64,000 nt of DNA, from the NCBI GenBank assembly GCA_903842065.1, contig CAIMKZ010000093.1:1-64000 (forward strand). The letters are read 5' to 3'. The translations under genes and the position numbers were made by a program. Below, piece after piece: positions 43,509 to 52,613 of the stretch. The stretch is from an uncultured Acidobacteriaceae bacterium (GTDB lineage Bacteria; Acidobacteriota; Terriglobia; Terriglobales; Acidobacteriaceae). The notes under the pieces were generated by a model. It searched no databases, had not been told where the DNA came from, and worked only from the letters and a program-made list of their open reading frames with translations. Position 1 is the first letter of the stretch, and every line of letters begins with the position of its first letter.

Positions 43509-44837
43509 ATGTCGACAAACGCCATTCCGTTCCCGATCTCCGCCGAAGCCACTCTTTCCGTGGGCTGCTCCGGAAAGGTATCGCGCTCTGCCATCAACTG
43601 GCGGCGTCTGCTTGGCTTCTTCGGCCCCGGCTTTCTCATCTCGGTCGGCTATATGGATCCCGGCAACTGGGCTACGGATATCGCCGGCGGCGCGCGCTTC
43701 GGCTACACGCTTCTGTTTGTCATCATGGCATCGAACCTGATGGCCATTCTGCTGCAAAGCCTGAGCCTGAAGCTGGGCGTGGCCACGGAGCGCGATCTGG
43801 CGCAGGTGTGCCGCGACGAGTTTGGCGCAAAGACCAGCTTCTTTCTATGGGTGATGGCTGAGATCGCCATCGCGGCCTGCGACATGGCCGAAGTGATCGG
43901 CTCGGCGATCGCGCTTCAGTTGCTCTTCCACATTCCGCTGCTCATGGGCGCGACTCTCACCGCCATCGACGTGCTGGCGATTCTGGTGCTTCAGAAGCTG
44001 GGCTTCCGCTACATCGAGGCTTTGGTAATCGCTCTCATCGGCAGCATCGTCGCCCTGTTCGCAGTTCAGCTGGTGCTGTCGCGGCCCGATGTATTGCCGG
44101 CCTTGCACGCCATGGTGATTCCTCAGCTATCGATCGCGACTAACAAGCTGATGCTGTTCATAGCCATCGGCATCCTGGGCGCAACGGTAATGCCTCACAA
44201 TCTCTACCTGCACTCGTCGATCGTGCAGAGCCGCAACTACTCGCGCTCTGAAGATGGCAAGCGCGAGGCAATCCGTTTCGCCAACATCGACTCGGCCTTC
44301 GCGCTGACCATCGCGCTGTTTGTTAACGCTGCGATTCTGATTGTGGCCGCGGCAGCCTTTAACCGTACCGGCCACTTTGAAGTGGCGGCGATTCAGGATG
44401 CCTACAAGCTGCTGAGCCCGCTCGTCGGAGCAGCCAGCGCGAGCACACTGTTTGCCGTGGCCCTGCTGGCCAGCGGACAGAACTCCTCAATCACCGGAAC
44501 CATGGCCGGCCAGGTAGTAATGGAAGGCTTTGTGAAAATGAGTGTTCCGCAGTGGCTGCGTCGGCTCATTACCCGCTCTCTGGCGATTGTGCCCACGCTG
44601 ATTGTGGTGGCACTCACGGGCGAGCAGGGAACAGAAAAGCTGCTCATCCTCAGCCAGGTGATCCTGTCGTTTCAGTTGAGCTTCGCCGTGGTTCCGCTGG
44701 TCATGTTTACCGGGAACTCGAGAATCATGGGCAAGTTTGTGAACGCGCGCTGGCTCAAGGCGACGTCGTGGTCGGTGGCCGTGCTCATCGCCGGGCTGAA
44801 CGTATGGCTCATAGCGCAGTCTGTGGTCGGCATCTAG
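43509..44837 (+). CDS. mntH: NRAMP manganese/iron transporter
   Basis: 442 residues, about eleven TM helices; proton-coupled uptake of Mn(II) or Fe(II). The NRAMP metal site is visible: SVGYMDPGNWATDIAGG (DPGN), and ILGATVMPHNLYLHSSIVQSR (MPHN). LASGQNSSITGTMAGQVVMEGF is the conserved TM10 segment. ATG 43509 is chosen because an earlier in-frame TTG (43479) has no good ribosome site and adds ten residues; the ribosome site of ATG 43509 is itself weak. It is downstream of the DtxR-type regulator with 119 bases containing the likely operator. Confidence 0.92.
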   Translation: MSTNAIPFPISAEATLSVGCSGKVSRSAINWRRLLGFFGPGFLISVGYMDPGNWATDIAGGARFGYTLLFVIMASNLMAILLQSLSLKLGVATERDLAQVCRDEFGAKTSFFLWVMAEIAIAACDMAEVIGSAIALQLLFHIPLLMGATLTAIDVLAILVLQKLGFRYIEALVIALIGSIVALFAVQLVLSRPDVLPALHAMVIPQLSIATNKLMLFIAIGILGATVMPHNLYLHSSIVQSRNYSRSEDGKREAIRFANIDSAFALTIALFVNAAILIVAAAAFNRTGHFEVAAIQDAYKLLSPLVGAASASTLFAVALLASGQNSSITGTMAGQVVMEGFVKMSVPQWLRRLITRSLAIVPTLIVVALTGEQGTEKLLILSQVILSFQLSFAVVPLVMFTGNSRIMGKFVNARWLKATSWSVAVLIAGLNVWLIAQSVVGI

Positions 44838-44968
44838 GCATAGCACTCTTCGCAGAGAAGGCCCGGCGCGTGTAAGCGGACGAATACCTCTCGCGCAATT
44901 CCTGATCTTGAATTTATTAGGGTTTTGAGGACTCCGGGAGCCATCGACTCGTGGTGTTATTGAGTCAA

Positions 44969-45045
44969 TGGCGGGGACGACGAGGCTCGAACTCGCGACC
45001 TCCGCCGTGACAGGGCGGCGCTCTAACCAACTGAGCTACGTCCCC
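44969..45045 (-). tRNA. tRNA-Asp (GTC)
   Basis: Minus strand, 77 bases including encoded CCA. The acceptor GGGGACG pairs with CGTCCCC, the D arm is TAGCTCAGTTGGTTAGAGC, the anticodon loop CTGTCAC gives anticodon GTC, and the T arm is GAGTTCGAGCC-like. It lies alone; no integrase or att-like repeat is seen. Confidence 0.95.
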
Positions 45046-45129
45046 GGAGCAGGCGCGCAATGAAGCGCTACCAACATCATCAAGTGTAACAGAAGGAACG
45101 GCACGATACCGCTCCCTCCACGAGGAAAA

Positions 45130-45939
45130 CTACGCCGAAAGCGATGAGCTTCTTGAGCGGCTTGAGATGTAGCCCATGTCCGCGCAGATGCCGCGCACGC
45201 ACTGCAACAAATGGTTGGCGATGGAGGGCAGTTTCTGCGCCGTGACACGGAATGACGGCCCCGAGATGCTCACCGCCGCAACCGGCATGCGCTGCGCGTC
45301 GAGCACAGGCACGGCGATGCAGCGCAGGCCTTCTTCGAGTTCCTCGTCGTCGATGGCGTAGCCGCGGCGATGGGTCTTTTCAAGTTCCAGATGCAGCGCT
45401 TCGGCAGTGACGATTGTGCGACTGGTCAGCCGCTCGAAGCGGATGCGCCGGATTACGTCGTTGGCCTTCTCCTCGGGCAGGAACGCCAGAATGGCCTTGC
45501 CAACAGAGGTCGCGTGCACCGGGTTGCTGGCGCCAATTCGCGTGATCATGCGAACCGAACGCGCCGGCTCGATCTTGTCGATGTAAATCACGCGCGCCGC
45601 CTCGAGAATGCAAAGGTGCGCGGTCTCTTCTGTCTCGGCCACAAGCCGGCGCAGATGAGGCTGGGCACGATCGCGCAGGTCGTACTGCTCGATGGCGCGG
45701 TTGCCAAAGTCGAACAGTCGCAGCCCGAGACGAAACTTGCCGTTGCTGGTGCGTTCCACCATGCGATGGCGTTCGAGCACCATCAAAAAACGGTGGGCCG
45801 TGCTCTTGTGCAGTTGCAGGGAAGACGCGACCTGGGCGAGTCCGAGGGGAGTTTCACTTTCGCCAAGGAGATCGAGTACCGCGAATGCGCGGTCGAGAGC
45901 TTGCACTTTATATGTGCCTTGAGGGGAACCATCTCGCAT
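45130..45939 (-). CDS. IclR family transcriptional regulator
   Basis: 269 residues. The winged HTH is LGLAQVASSLQLHKSTAHRFL, and the effector domain has CILEAARVIYIDKIEPARSV, GASNPVHATSVGKAILAF and IDDEELEEGLRCIAVPVLDA, all typical. AGAGG lies about six bases before ATG 45939. Neighbouring genes give no hint about its target: downstream is a tRNA-Asp, upstream lspA is in the same orientation 231 bases away. Confidence 0.85.
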   Translation of the reverse strand: MRDGSPQGTYKVQALDRAFAVLDLLGESETPLGLAQVASSLQLHKSTAHRFLMVLERHRMVERTSNGKFRLGLRLFDFGNRAIEQYDLRDRAQPHLRRLVAETEETAHLCILEAARVIYIDKIEPARSVRMITRIGASNPVHATSVGKAILAFLPEEKANDVIRRIRFERLTSRTIVTAEALHLELEKTHRRGYAIDDEELEEGLRCIAVPVLDAQRMPVAAVSISGPSFRVTAQKLPSIANHLLQCVRGICADMGYISSRSRSSSLSA

Positions 45940-46170
45940 ATTGAACCTCTATGCCGACCTAAAGTATAAATAAAGCTTCTCATATGATGGGATGGGTGTC
46001 AAGAGATGAGATTTCGTACCAATCTACAGACCACTGCGCTGGCTATGCTCTTGAATGGCCGAAAACGAGACAGGGCTGTACCCTGTCACCGGTAGATCCA
46101 GAATGAGCACTTCCGGTTTCCGCACAGAAACAGTCAAGTATTGCCTGTAGGGGTTGTCTGGAGGCGTTGG

Positions 46171-46686
46171 TCAGCTCTGCCCGTCACGCTGGGGCATCAG
46201 GGAGTCGAGGACCAGCAGGCATGCGCCGACGACTACGCAGGAGTCAGCGACATTGAAGTCCGGGTAGTGGTAGTTGACGATGTGGACCTCGATGAAGTCG
46301 ATGACCGAGCCGTAGGCGACACGGTCGTAGATGTTGCCGATTGCGCCGCCGAGTACGAGTGCAAGGGCTGTAGTCGTGATGCCGATGCGGTTGCCGAGGC
46401 GGATCATGAGCACGAGCACAACCAGCGCTGCCAGCGATGCGAACAGGACCAGCATCCAACGGACGGTCTGGGGCGACGCGGAACTGGCGAAGAGCGAGAA
46501 GGCCGCTCCATCGTTGTTCCAGTGGCTGATGCCGAGCACGCGGTCGATGACCGGAATGGCGGTGCCATAGGGCACATGCGCCGCGACCCAGACCTTGGTG
46601 ATGCGGTCGAGCACGATGGCCGCTGCCGAGATGAGCAGCAGCCAGGGCAGGCGGGTTGGGCGGGGCCAGTTGCGGAGCAGGCTCAT
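46171..46686 (-). CDS. lspA: Lipoprotein signal peptidase (signal peptidase II)
   Basis: 171 residues with four TM helices; cleaves lipoprotein signal peptides at the inner membrane. The catalytic pair is in GNIYDRVAYGSVIDFI (Asp) and FNVADSCVVVG (Asp), and the N-terminal helix IVLDRITKVWVAAHVPYG is the family's D..K signature. The start makes an ATGA overlap with the stop of ileS, as in many bacteria. Confidence 0.93.
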   Translation of the reverse strand: MSLLRNWPRPTRLPWLLLISAAAIVLDRITKVWVAAHVPYGTAIPVIDRVLGISHWNNDGAAFSLFASSASPQTVRWMLVLFASLAALVVLVLMIRLGNRIGITTTALALVLGGAIGNIYDRVAYGSVIDFIEVHIVNYHYPDFNVADSCVVVGACLLVLDSLMPQRDGQS

Positions 46687-49664
46687 GCGGCAGGCTCCGG
46701 CTCAGGTGGTGCGATGTGCATCTCCTCGAGGGCCGAGCGGCAGCGTCCGCAGACGTTTTCCCAGATGCCGTAGCTGGCCGTGTCGGGCATGAAGTTCCAG
46801 CAGCGGGCGCACTTGGTGCCGGTTGCGGGAAGTGCCAGTACAGAGTTCGCGGGATCGTCGATCACGGTCACTTTGGATACGTTCAGAATTTCTTTGAGGC
46901 TGGGAGCGTAGCTGCTCAGCAGCGTGTACAGATCGCCTGTGACGCGAAGTTCCAGCTCTGCCTCCAGGCCTTTGCCGATGCGCTTTTCCTGGCGCGCTTC
47001 TTCGAGCTTGATCATGGCCGTATCGCGGAGGCTGAAGATCTGCTTCCATTCCTCGATCAGCGGTGCCGGATCCTCTGAGAAGATCTCTTCGAGCTTCGGG
47101 AACAGAGCCAGATGCACGCTTTTCTCCCGGTCTTCAACTGCGGGCAGGTGCTCCCAGATCTCGTCCATGGTGAAGCTGAGGATGGGCGCCAGCAGTCGCG
47201 TCAAGGTCTCGGTGATCTGCCAGAGCACGGTCTGGGCCGAGCGGCGGGCAGGGTTCGAGGGCGCAAAGGTGTACATGCGGTCTTTGAGCACGTCGAGATA
47301 GAAGTTGCTCAGGTCGACGACAGCGAACTCGTTGACGGCCTGGTAGACGCGGTGGAACTCGAAACGCTCGTACCAGGCGAGGATATTCCCGGCGAGGTCG
47401 CGAGTCTTGGCGAGCATGTAGCGGTCGAGCGGCGTGAGGTCGGCCTCGGCGACGCGGTCGGTCGTTGGGTTGAAGCCGGAGATGTTGCCGAGCAGGAAGC
47501 GGAAGGTGTTGCGGAGCTTTTTGTAGAGCTCGGCGCAGCGGGCCATCAGGTTTTCGCTGGCGGCCATGTCTTCGCGGAAGTCAACGGAGGCGACCCAGAG
47601 GCGCACGATCTCGCCGCCCATGCGGTTGGCGATGTCAACGGGATCGACGCCGTTGCCCAATGATTTCGACATGGCGCGGCCCTGCTCGTCGAGCGTCCAG
47701 CCGGCGGTGGCGACGTTCGAGTAGGGTGCGCGGCCACGCAGGGCTACCGAGGTGAGCAGAGAAGAGTGGAACCAGCCGCGGTGCTGATCGCCACCTTCGA
47801 GGTACAGAACCTTCGTCTCTCCGCCCTTCTGGAAGTCTTTGTAGATCGTGCTCAGCGAATCGTCAGACTCGCAGACGGCCTTCCAGGTGACGCCGGAGTC
47901 GAACCAGACGTCGAGGATGTTGGTCTCTTTGCGGAACTCGGCGCAGCCGCAGTGGGCGCACTTGGTTCCGGCCGGCAGCAGGGCGCTGACATCGGTGGTG
48001 TGCCAGCTCTCGGCGCCTTCCTGCTCAAACAGTTCGACGATCTTCTTGTTGAGCGCTGCATCGACGATGGGTTCGTTGCACTCTTCGCAGAGGAAGACGG
48101 CGATAGGCACGCCCCAGATGCGCTGGCGGCTGATGCACCAATCCGGGCGGGTGGCGATCATGTTGGTGATGCGCTCCTTGCCCCATGCCGGATCCCAGAC
48201 AACCTTGTCGATCTCTTCGATGGAGAGCTGGCGGAAGCTGACATCTGAGCCGTCGGCGCGCTTCATCGGCGTCTCAAGCGAGATGAACCACTGCTCGGTG
48301 GCGCGGAAGATGACGGGATGGTGGCAGCGCCAGCAGTGGGGGTAGGAGTGTTCGAGAGGATCGCCGCCCATGAGTGCGCCGCGCTCTTCGAGCATGGCTA
48401 CGATCACCGGGTTTGCCTTCCACACATTCATGCCGTCCCATGCCGGGGGCGTGGGCGAGTTCCAGGCATCTTGATCGACGTGGAGGTGGCCGCCGGCATC
48501 GACGCGGCAGATGGGGTCCAGACCATACTTCTGGCCGGTGAAGAAGTCGTCCGCGCCGTGGCTGGGAGCGGTGTGGACCGCGCCGGTGCCGGTGTCGGCG
48601 GTGACGTAGGTGGCCAGCGTGCCGAGGACGCTGCGCTCCAGGAAGGGGTGCTGGAAGGTGACGCGATCGAGGGCTGCGCCTTTGAAGCGGGCGATTTCTT
48701 TGGCGTCGGCGAGCGTTTTGCAGGCCTGCTTGACGGATTCGGCGAGGGAGGCGGCGACGATGTAGACGGTTGGGGGCTTACCTTCCCAGGTGCCCAAATG
48801 CGAGGCACCTGGGGCAGCCGCTTCTGTGGTTGGTATAGTACCCGCATCTGTGGTTGGTTTGGCGACGACTTCCAGAGCCACGTACTCGAAGTCGGGATGA
48901 AATGCGACGGCGAGGGACGCGGGCAGGGTCCAGGGCGTCGTGGTCCAGATGATTGTGTAGAGGTCGCGGCCGGCGAGCTTGGCATCGATGGCTTCAGGCG
49001 CGCTGGTGAGCTTGTAGCGCACATAGACCGAGGGGCTGGTGTGCTGCGCATACTCCACCTCGGCCTCGGCCAGGGCGGTGCGATCGTGGATGCACCAGTA
49101 GACCGGCTTGAGTCCGCGGTAGACGAAGCCGCCTTCGAGGAATCCATAAAACGCTTCGAGTGTGCGGGCCTCAAAGGGCCGCGTCATGGTGCGGTAGGGA
49201 TCGTTCCAGCGGCCGAGGATGCCGATGCGCTCAAACTGCGAGGTCTGGAGATCGACGTACTTCTGCGCGTACTCGCGGCATGCGCGGAGCACCGATGGCA
49301 CAGGCATCTCAAGCTTTTTGTGGCCGAGCTTCTCGTCGACTTTGATCTCGATGGGCAGGCCGTGGCAGTCGTATCCCGGGACGTAGGGGGAGTCGAAGCC
49401 GGCCATGGTCTTCGATTTGACGACGAAGTCCTTGAGGCCCTTGTTCAGCGCGTGGCCCAGGTGGATGGGTCCGTTGGCGTAGGGCGGTCCGTCGTGGAGC
49501 AGGAAGGCAGGCTGACCAGCCCGGGCCTTGCGAATCTCCTCGTAGAGGCGCATCTCGGCCCATCGGGCGAGCCGGTGCGGCTCGTTCTGGGGCAGGTTGG
49601 CCTTCATGGAGAAGGTGGTCTGAGGCAGCGTGAGGGTCGCCTTGAGCTCCTGCGGAGAGGGCAT
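46683..49664 (-). CDS. ileS: Isoleucyl-tRNA synthetase (with inserted repeat segment)
   Basis: 993 residues, class I; charges tRNA-Ile. GPIHLGHALNKGLKD is the HIGH site, GRAMSKSLGNGV the KMSKS loop, and the C-terminal zinc site is CARCWNFMPDTAS and NVCGRCRSALEEMH. The CP1 editing domain carries an unusual segment at about residues 268-297 (VAKPTTDAGTIPTT, then AAAPGASHLGTWEG) whose DNA is a palindromic repeat element found elsewhere in the window (48785-48858). The frame is intact, so the gene looks functional. Overlaps lspA. Confidence 0.93.
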   Translation of the reverse strand: MPSPQELKATLTLPQTTFSMKANLPQNEPHRLARWAEMRLYEEIRKARAGQPAFLLHDGPPYANGPIHLGHALNKGLKDFVVKSKTMAGFDSPYVPGYDCHGLPIEIKVDEKLGHKKLEMPVPSVLRACREYAQKYVDLQTSQFERIGILGRWNDPYRTMTRPFEARTLEAFYGFLEGGFVYRGLKPVYWCIHDRTALAEAEVEYAQHTSPSVYVRYKLTSAPEAIDAKLAGRDLYTIIWTTTPWTLPASLAVAFHPDFEYVALEVVAKPTTDAGTIPTTEAAAPGASHLGTWEGKPPTVYIVAASLAESVKQACKTLADAKEIARFKGAALDRVTFQHPFLERSVLGTLATYVTADTGTGAVHTAPSHGADDFFTGQKYGLDPICRVDAGGHLHVDQDAWNSPTPPAWDGMNVWKANPVIVAMLEERGALMGGDPLEHSYPHCWRCHHPVIFRATEQWFISLETPMKRADGSDVSFRQLSIEEIDKVVWDPAWGKERITNMIATRPDWCISRQRIWGVPIAVFLCEECNEPIVDAALNKKIVELFEQEGAESWHTTDVSALLPAGTKCAHCGCAEFRKETNILDVWFDSGVTWKAVCESDDSLSTIYKDFQKGGETKVLYLEGGDQHRGWFHSSLLTSVALRGRAPYSNVATAGWTLDEQGRAMSKSLGNGVDPVDIANRMGGEIVRLWVASVDFREDMAASENLMARCAELYKKLRNTFRFLLGNISGFNPTTDRVAEADLTPLDRYMLAKTRDLAGNILAWYERFEFHRVYQAVNEFAVVDLSNFYLDVLKDRMYTFAPSNPARRSAQTVLWQITETLTRLLAPILSFTMDEIWEHLPAVEDREKSVHLALFPKLEEIFSEDPAPLIEEWKQIFSLRDTAMIKLEEARQEKRIGKGLEAELELRVTGDLYTLLSSYAPSLKEILNVSKVTVIDDPANSVLALPATGTKCARCWNFMPDTASYGIWENVCGRCRSALEEMHIAPPEPEPAA
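48785..48858 (+). repeat. Palindromic element inside ileS
   Basis: Hairpin CCCAGGTGCC, loop CAAATGCGA, GGCACCTGGG (48785-48813), then two copies of TCTGTGGTTGGT at 48823 and 48847. The loop equals that of the intergenic hairpin at 40340-40368, and the stem differs by a compensating C-G to G-C pair. It codes in frame in the CP1 domain of IleS. Confidence 0.75.
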
Positions 49665-49762
49665 TGTTACTCCATAACGTAAAAAAGTTGTTCGTAGTTA
49701 AGTTTAACCGGTTGGAAGGAAATTGCAGGTGACTTGTAGGGGGGCTGGCGCGTCTATTAAAT

Positions 49763-50974
49763 ATGGGATCCCCCGATAGGCCGAAATATGAGTCTTTGGA
49801 GGAAACGGCAGGGTTGACCGCTCCGGACGGAGCCAAGACAAACTCGACCGCCATCAAGCATAATGAACCGATGGGCCAGATTCCGAGTGGGCGAAGGGCA
49901 GCCGCCGAAGAGCTTCCCAGGGGCAGGCATCTGTCCGAAGACGATGAAGGAATCAAGCCGGCAAGAGATATGTCCACAGATTTGCTGACACAGACCGATT
50001 CAGCCGCCGAAGGCGTGGCTGCGCTCGAAAGCCACGAGCTGGATAATTTTCTGGGCAAGGCCTTCGACGAGCAGTCCACCTGGGCCGGGCTCTGGGAGAG
50101 CATCCGCGACGTCTTTTTCCCTCCCCCAAAGCTGCCGCCTCTTGAACTGACCTCGACCCCGATCGACGTGCCCGACCCCATGGCGGTGAAGACCAATCCG
50201 TGGGCGGTAGGCATCAGTTCGTTCATCAACCTGAGCATCGCCGCGATTCTGCTGTTTTTCGTGGGCCGGGCTGTGATTCAGAAGATCAAGGAGCCCGAGG
50301 TCCTAACTCAGCTGGACGTGAGCGAGTATCAGGGCAAGTTGAAAGAGAGCGCCGGCGGTGGCGGTGGCGGCGGCGACCGCAGTATTGTGGATGCCAGCAA
50401 GGGCAAGTTGCCCAAGATTGAAAAAGACCCTGTGCTTGCTCCGCAGGTGCAGACTTACGAGAAGCCAAAGCTGGCCTTTGAGCCCGCGATTAATGTGCAG
50501 CCCGACATTCAGCTGCCCAACGATCCCATGCTTCCGAATATCGGCGTCAAGTCCGGCGTGAACGTGGTTCTTTCGAACGGCTCCGGTTCGGGCGGCGGAA
50601 TGGGTTCAGGCTCGGGCGGCGGACTCGGCTCCGGTAACGGCACCGGCTACGGCCCTGGCTCCGGCTGGAATACCGGTGGAGGTCTGGCCCGCATCGGCGG
50701 CGACGTTTCGGCCCCGGTGCTGGTGAACAAGGTTGAGGCGGAGTTCAGCGACGAGGCCCGCCGGGCCAAGTACCAGGGCGTGGTCCTGGTCGGCCTGATC
50801 GTGGACGCGCAGGGCAATCCGCAGAACGTGCACATTATCCGGCCGCTGGGCATGGGGTTGGACGAGAAGGCGCTGGAGGCGGTACGCCAGTATCGCTTCA
50901 AGCCGGCACTCAAGGGCGGCAAGACCCCGGTGGCGGTGCCGCTGTCCATCGAGATCGACTTCAGATTGTTCTAG
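49763..50974 (+). CDS. TonB family protein
   Basis: 403 residues: an acidic N-terminal part (1-144), one TM helix at about 145-170 (NPWAVGISSFINLSIAAILL), a periplasmic linker with Gly-rich runs (SAGGGGGGGDRS, then SGSGGGMGSGSGGGLGSGNG), and the C-terminal TonB domain (about 310-403: VEAEFSDEARRAKYQGVVLV, GLDEKALEAVRQYRFKPALK). TonB transfers proton-motive energy to outer-membrane receptors. The N-terminal 144 residues before the TM are far longer than in classical TonB. Start ATG 49763 lacks a clear ribosome site; ATG 49967 (MSTDLLTQTDSA) is an alternative that would still leave over 70 residues before the TM. Confidence 0.8.
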   Translation: MGSPDRPKYESLEETAGLTAPDGAKTNSTAIKHNEPMGQIPSGRRAAAEELPRGRHLSEDDEGIKPARDMSTDLLTQTDSAAEGVAALESHELDNFLGKAFDEQSTWAGLWESIRDVFFPPPKLPPLELTSTPIDVPDPMAVKTNPWAVGISSFINLSIAAILLFFVGRAVIQKIKEPEVLTQLDVSEYQGKLKESAGGGGGGGDRSIVDASKGKLPKIEKDPVLAPQVQTYEKPKLAFEPAINVQPDIQLPNDPMLPNIGVKSGVNVVLSNGSGSGGGMGSGSGGGLGSGNGTGYGPGSGWNTGGGLARIGGDVSAPVLVNKVEAEFSDEARRAKYQGVVLVGLIVDAQGNPQNVHIIRPLGMGLDEKALEAVRQYRFKPALKGGKTPVAVPLSIEIDFRLF

Positions 50975-50996
50975 TTAGTTCAAAATCAACTGCCGG

Positions 50997-51033
50997 GGGC
51001 GGAGCGCGAAGGCGTTCCGCCCTTTGATTTTTT
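50997..51033 (+). terminator. Terminator of the TonB gene
   Basis: Arms GGGCGGAGCGC and GCGTTCCGCCC (one G-T pair), loop GAAG, followed by TTTGATTTTTT. Confidence 0.85.
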
Positions 51034-51142
51034 GGGTGCTTATTCCACTCAATTCAGACTAAAGCGGTCCTCTGGCTCGCCGATAAACTAAGCAACCTGG
51101 CGCGCCGGGATGGATCGGCCTGCGCCTGGTACCGAGGGATGC

Positions 51143-52237
51143 ATGATCTCAATTAGAAAGTTTATGGACGGCGCTCCCCCGGCTGAATCTGGGCCCCTTA
51201 AAGCACAGGACAAGGGTCTGCTTCAGGCGGTTCTGGGAGCGTTTGGGGCATCGCTAAAGGCGATGGGCAATGCCAGCTACGAGGCCTGCCCGGGAGTGGG
51301 CGATGCGCTGAAGCGGAAGCTGGCCGAGGCTGGCTCGAATCTTTCTTCGCCGATGAGCAGTGAGCAGGTGGAGGCCGCCGGTCAGACTATCGAACAGGAG
51401 TTGAGTGCGTGGGGCAAGAGCACCGCCGGGCACCTGCAGCAGACGGCAGGAGAGGTGCGGGAACTGCTGCTGACCATGGCGCGCACAGCAGAGTCCGTGG
51501 GCACGCGCGACCAGCGCTTCGCAGGTCAGATAAGCGAAGTTACGGAGCGGCTGGCGCGCATCGCCACGCTTGACGACCTCAGTCATATCCGCACTTCCAT
51601 CGCGCGCAGCGCAAGCGAGTTGAGAGGCTCGATTGAGCGCATGGCGGCCGAGGGCAAGGCGGCAGTCGATGAGTTGAAGAAGCAGGTAAAGACCTATCAG
51701 ACAAAGCTCGACGAGGCCGAGGAACAGGCTTCGCGCGACGCACTGACGCGGGTGCGCAACCGCATGAGCGTGGAGAGTTTGATCGAGGCGAAAATCACAG
51801 CGGGCAAGCCCTTCACCGTAGCCATGATCGACATGGACGGCTTCAAAAAGGTCAACGACAAACACGGACATCAGGCCGGGGATGAACTGCTGGTGCAGTT
51901 TGCCACGGAGCTGCGTTCGGCATGCCGATCGACGGATGTTGTCGGGCGCTGGGGCGGCGACGAGTTTGTACTGATGATTGAAAGCGGGCTGGACGAATCG
52001 ACGGCGCAGGTCGACAGGCTCAGACCCTGGATCTGCGGCGACTATGCGGTGAAAGGCCGCGACGGAGAGGTCAAGCTGCACGTCGAGGCCTCCATCGGCC
52101 TGGCCGAGCACCGGCCGCCGGAGCCGCTCAAGGAACTGATGGCCCGGGCTGACGAAGCCATGTACGAGAACAAGGCCGAGCGCAAACGCGAGACCGCCGT
52201 TGAGAGCCAGTCACGACCTCTCCAGCGTGCCTCGTAG
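51143..52237 (+). CDS. Diguanylate cyclase (GGDEF domain)
   Basis: 364 residues. The N-terminal 170-200 residues form helices without a TM or named sensor domain (QETIEQELS-like, RMAAEGKAAVDELKKQVKTY coiled coil), then a GGDEF domain starts at ASRDALTRVRNRMSV (about 206). IDMDGFKKVNDKHGHQAGDE precedes the active site RWGGDEFVLMIESG (GGDEF about residue 271), so it should make c-di-GMP from GTP. No inhibitory RxxD motif is obvious. ATG 51143 has GAGGG upstream; ATG 51110 is an alternative. Confidence 0.85.
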   Translation: MISIRKFMDGAPPAESGPLKAQDKGLLQAVLGAFGASLKAMGNASYEACPGVGDALKRKLAEAGSNLSSPMSSEQVEAAGQTIEQELSAWGKSTAGHLQQTAGEVRELLLTMARTAESVGTRDQRFAGQISEVTERLARIATLDDLSHIRTSIARSASELRGSIERMAAEGKAAVDELKKQVKTYQTKLDEAEEQASRDALTRVRNRMSVESLIEAKITAGKPFTVAMIDMDGFKKVNDKHGHQAGDELLVQFATELRSACRSTDVVGRWGGDEFVLMIESGLDESTAQVDRLRPWICGDYAVKGRDGEVKLHVEASIGLAEHRPPEPLKELMARADEAMYENKAERKRETAVESQSRPLQRAS

Positions 52238-52295
52238 CAGCAACAGGGAACTCCGCGCGCGCATTGGACGTATCCTCGTGTGAGGGAGTACCAAT

Positions 52296-52613
52296 ATGGG
52301 CGTTTATTGCATGCAATGTGGCACGGCGCTGCCGACCGGCGCCCTCTTTTGCTCCAACTGCGACACGGCGGTACATGCCGCGCCATCCGGAGCGCCAACT
52401 CCGCTAAGCCGTCCGCTTGCGGGCCGCCAGATCGCCGGAGTCTGCGCCGCGCTGGCCCGCTCCTATGGCTGGGATATAGCCGCGGTGCGCGTCATCGCCG
52501 TCGTGATTACTGTGCTGTCGAGCGGGCTGATGGGCATCGCCTATCTCGCCGCATGGATCGGCATCCCTGCGGATGCTCCGGGTGCGCCCGGGGTGTATCC
52601 TCCGGGAGTATGA
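52296..52613 (+). CDS. PspC domain protein with zinc ribbon
   Basis: 105 residues: an N-terminal CMQCGTALPTGALFCSNC zinc ribbon (four Cys), then a PspC domain (about 40-95: SRPLAGRQIAGVCAALARSY, GWDIAAVRVIAVVITVLSSG, a TM helix, LAAWIGIP). PspC proteins take part in stress responses to membrane damage. It overlaps the hydrolase start by four bases (ATGA), so the two are translated together. Confidence 0.8.
   Translation: MGVYCMQCGTALPTGALFCSNCDTAVHAAPSGAPTPLSRPLAGRQIAGVCAALARSYGWDIAAVRVIAVVITVLSSGLMGIAYLAAWIGIPADAPGAPGVYPPGV

Noticed and set aside
44838-45129. Integration site at tRNA-Asp
   Set aside because: No integrase, no duplicated 3' tRNA end and housekeeping genes on both sides.
46069-46087. 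Hairpin GACAGGG-CTGTA-CCCTGTC
   Set aside because: Only 7-bp arms, no T run and not near a gene end of either strand; noted but not called.
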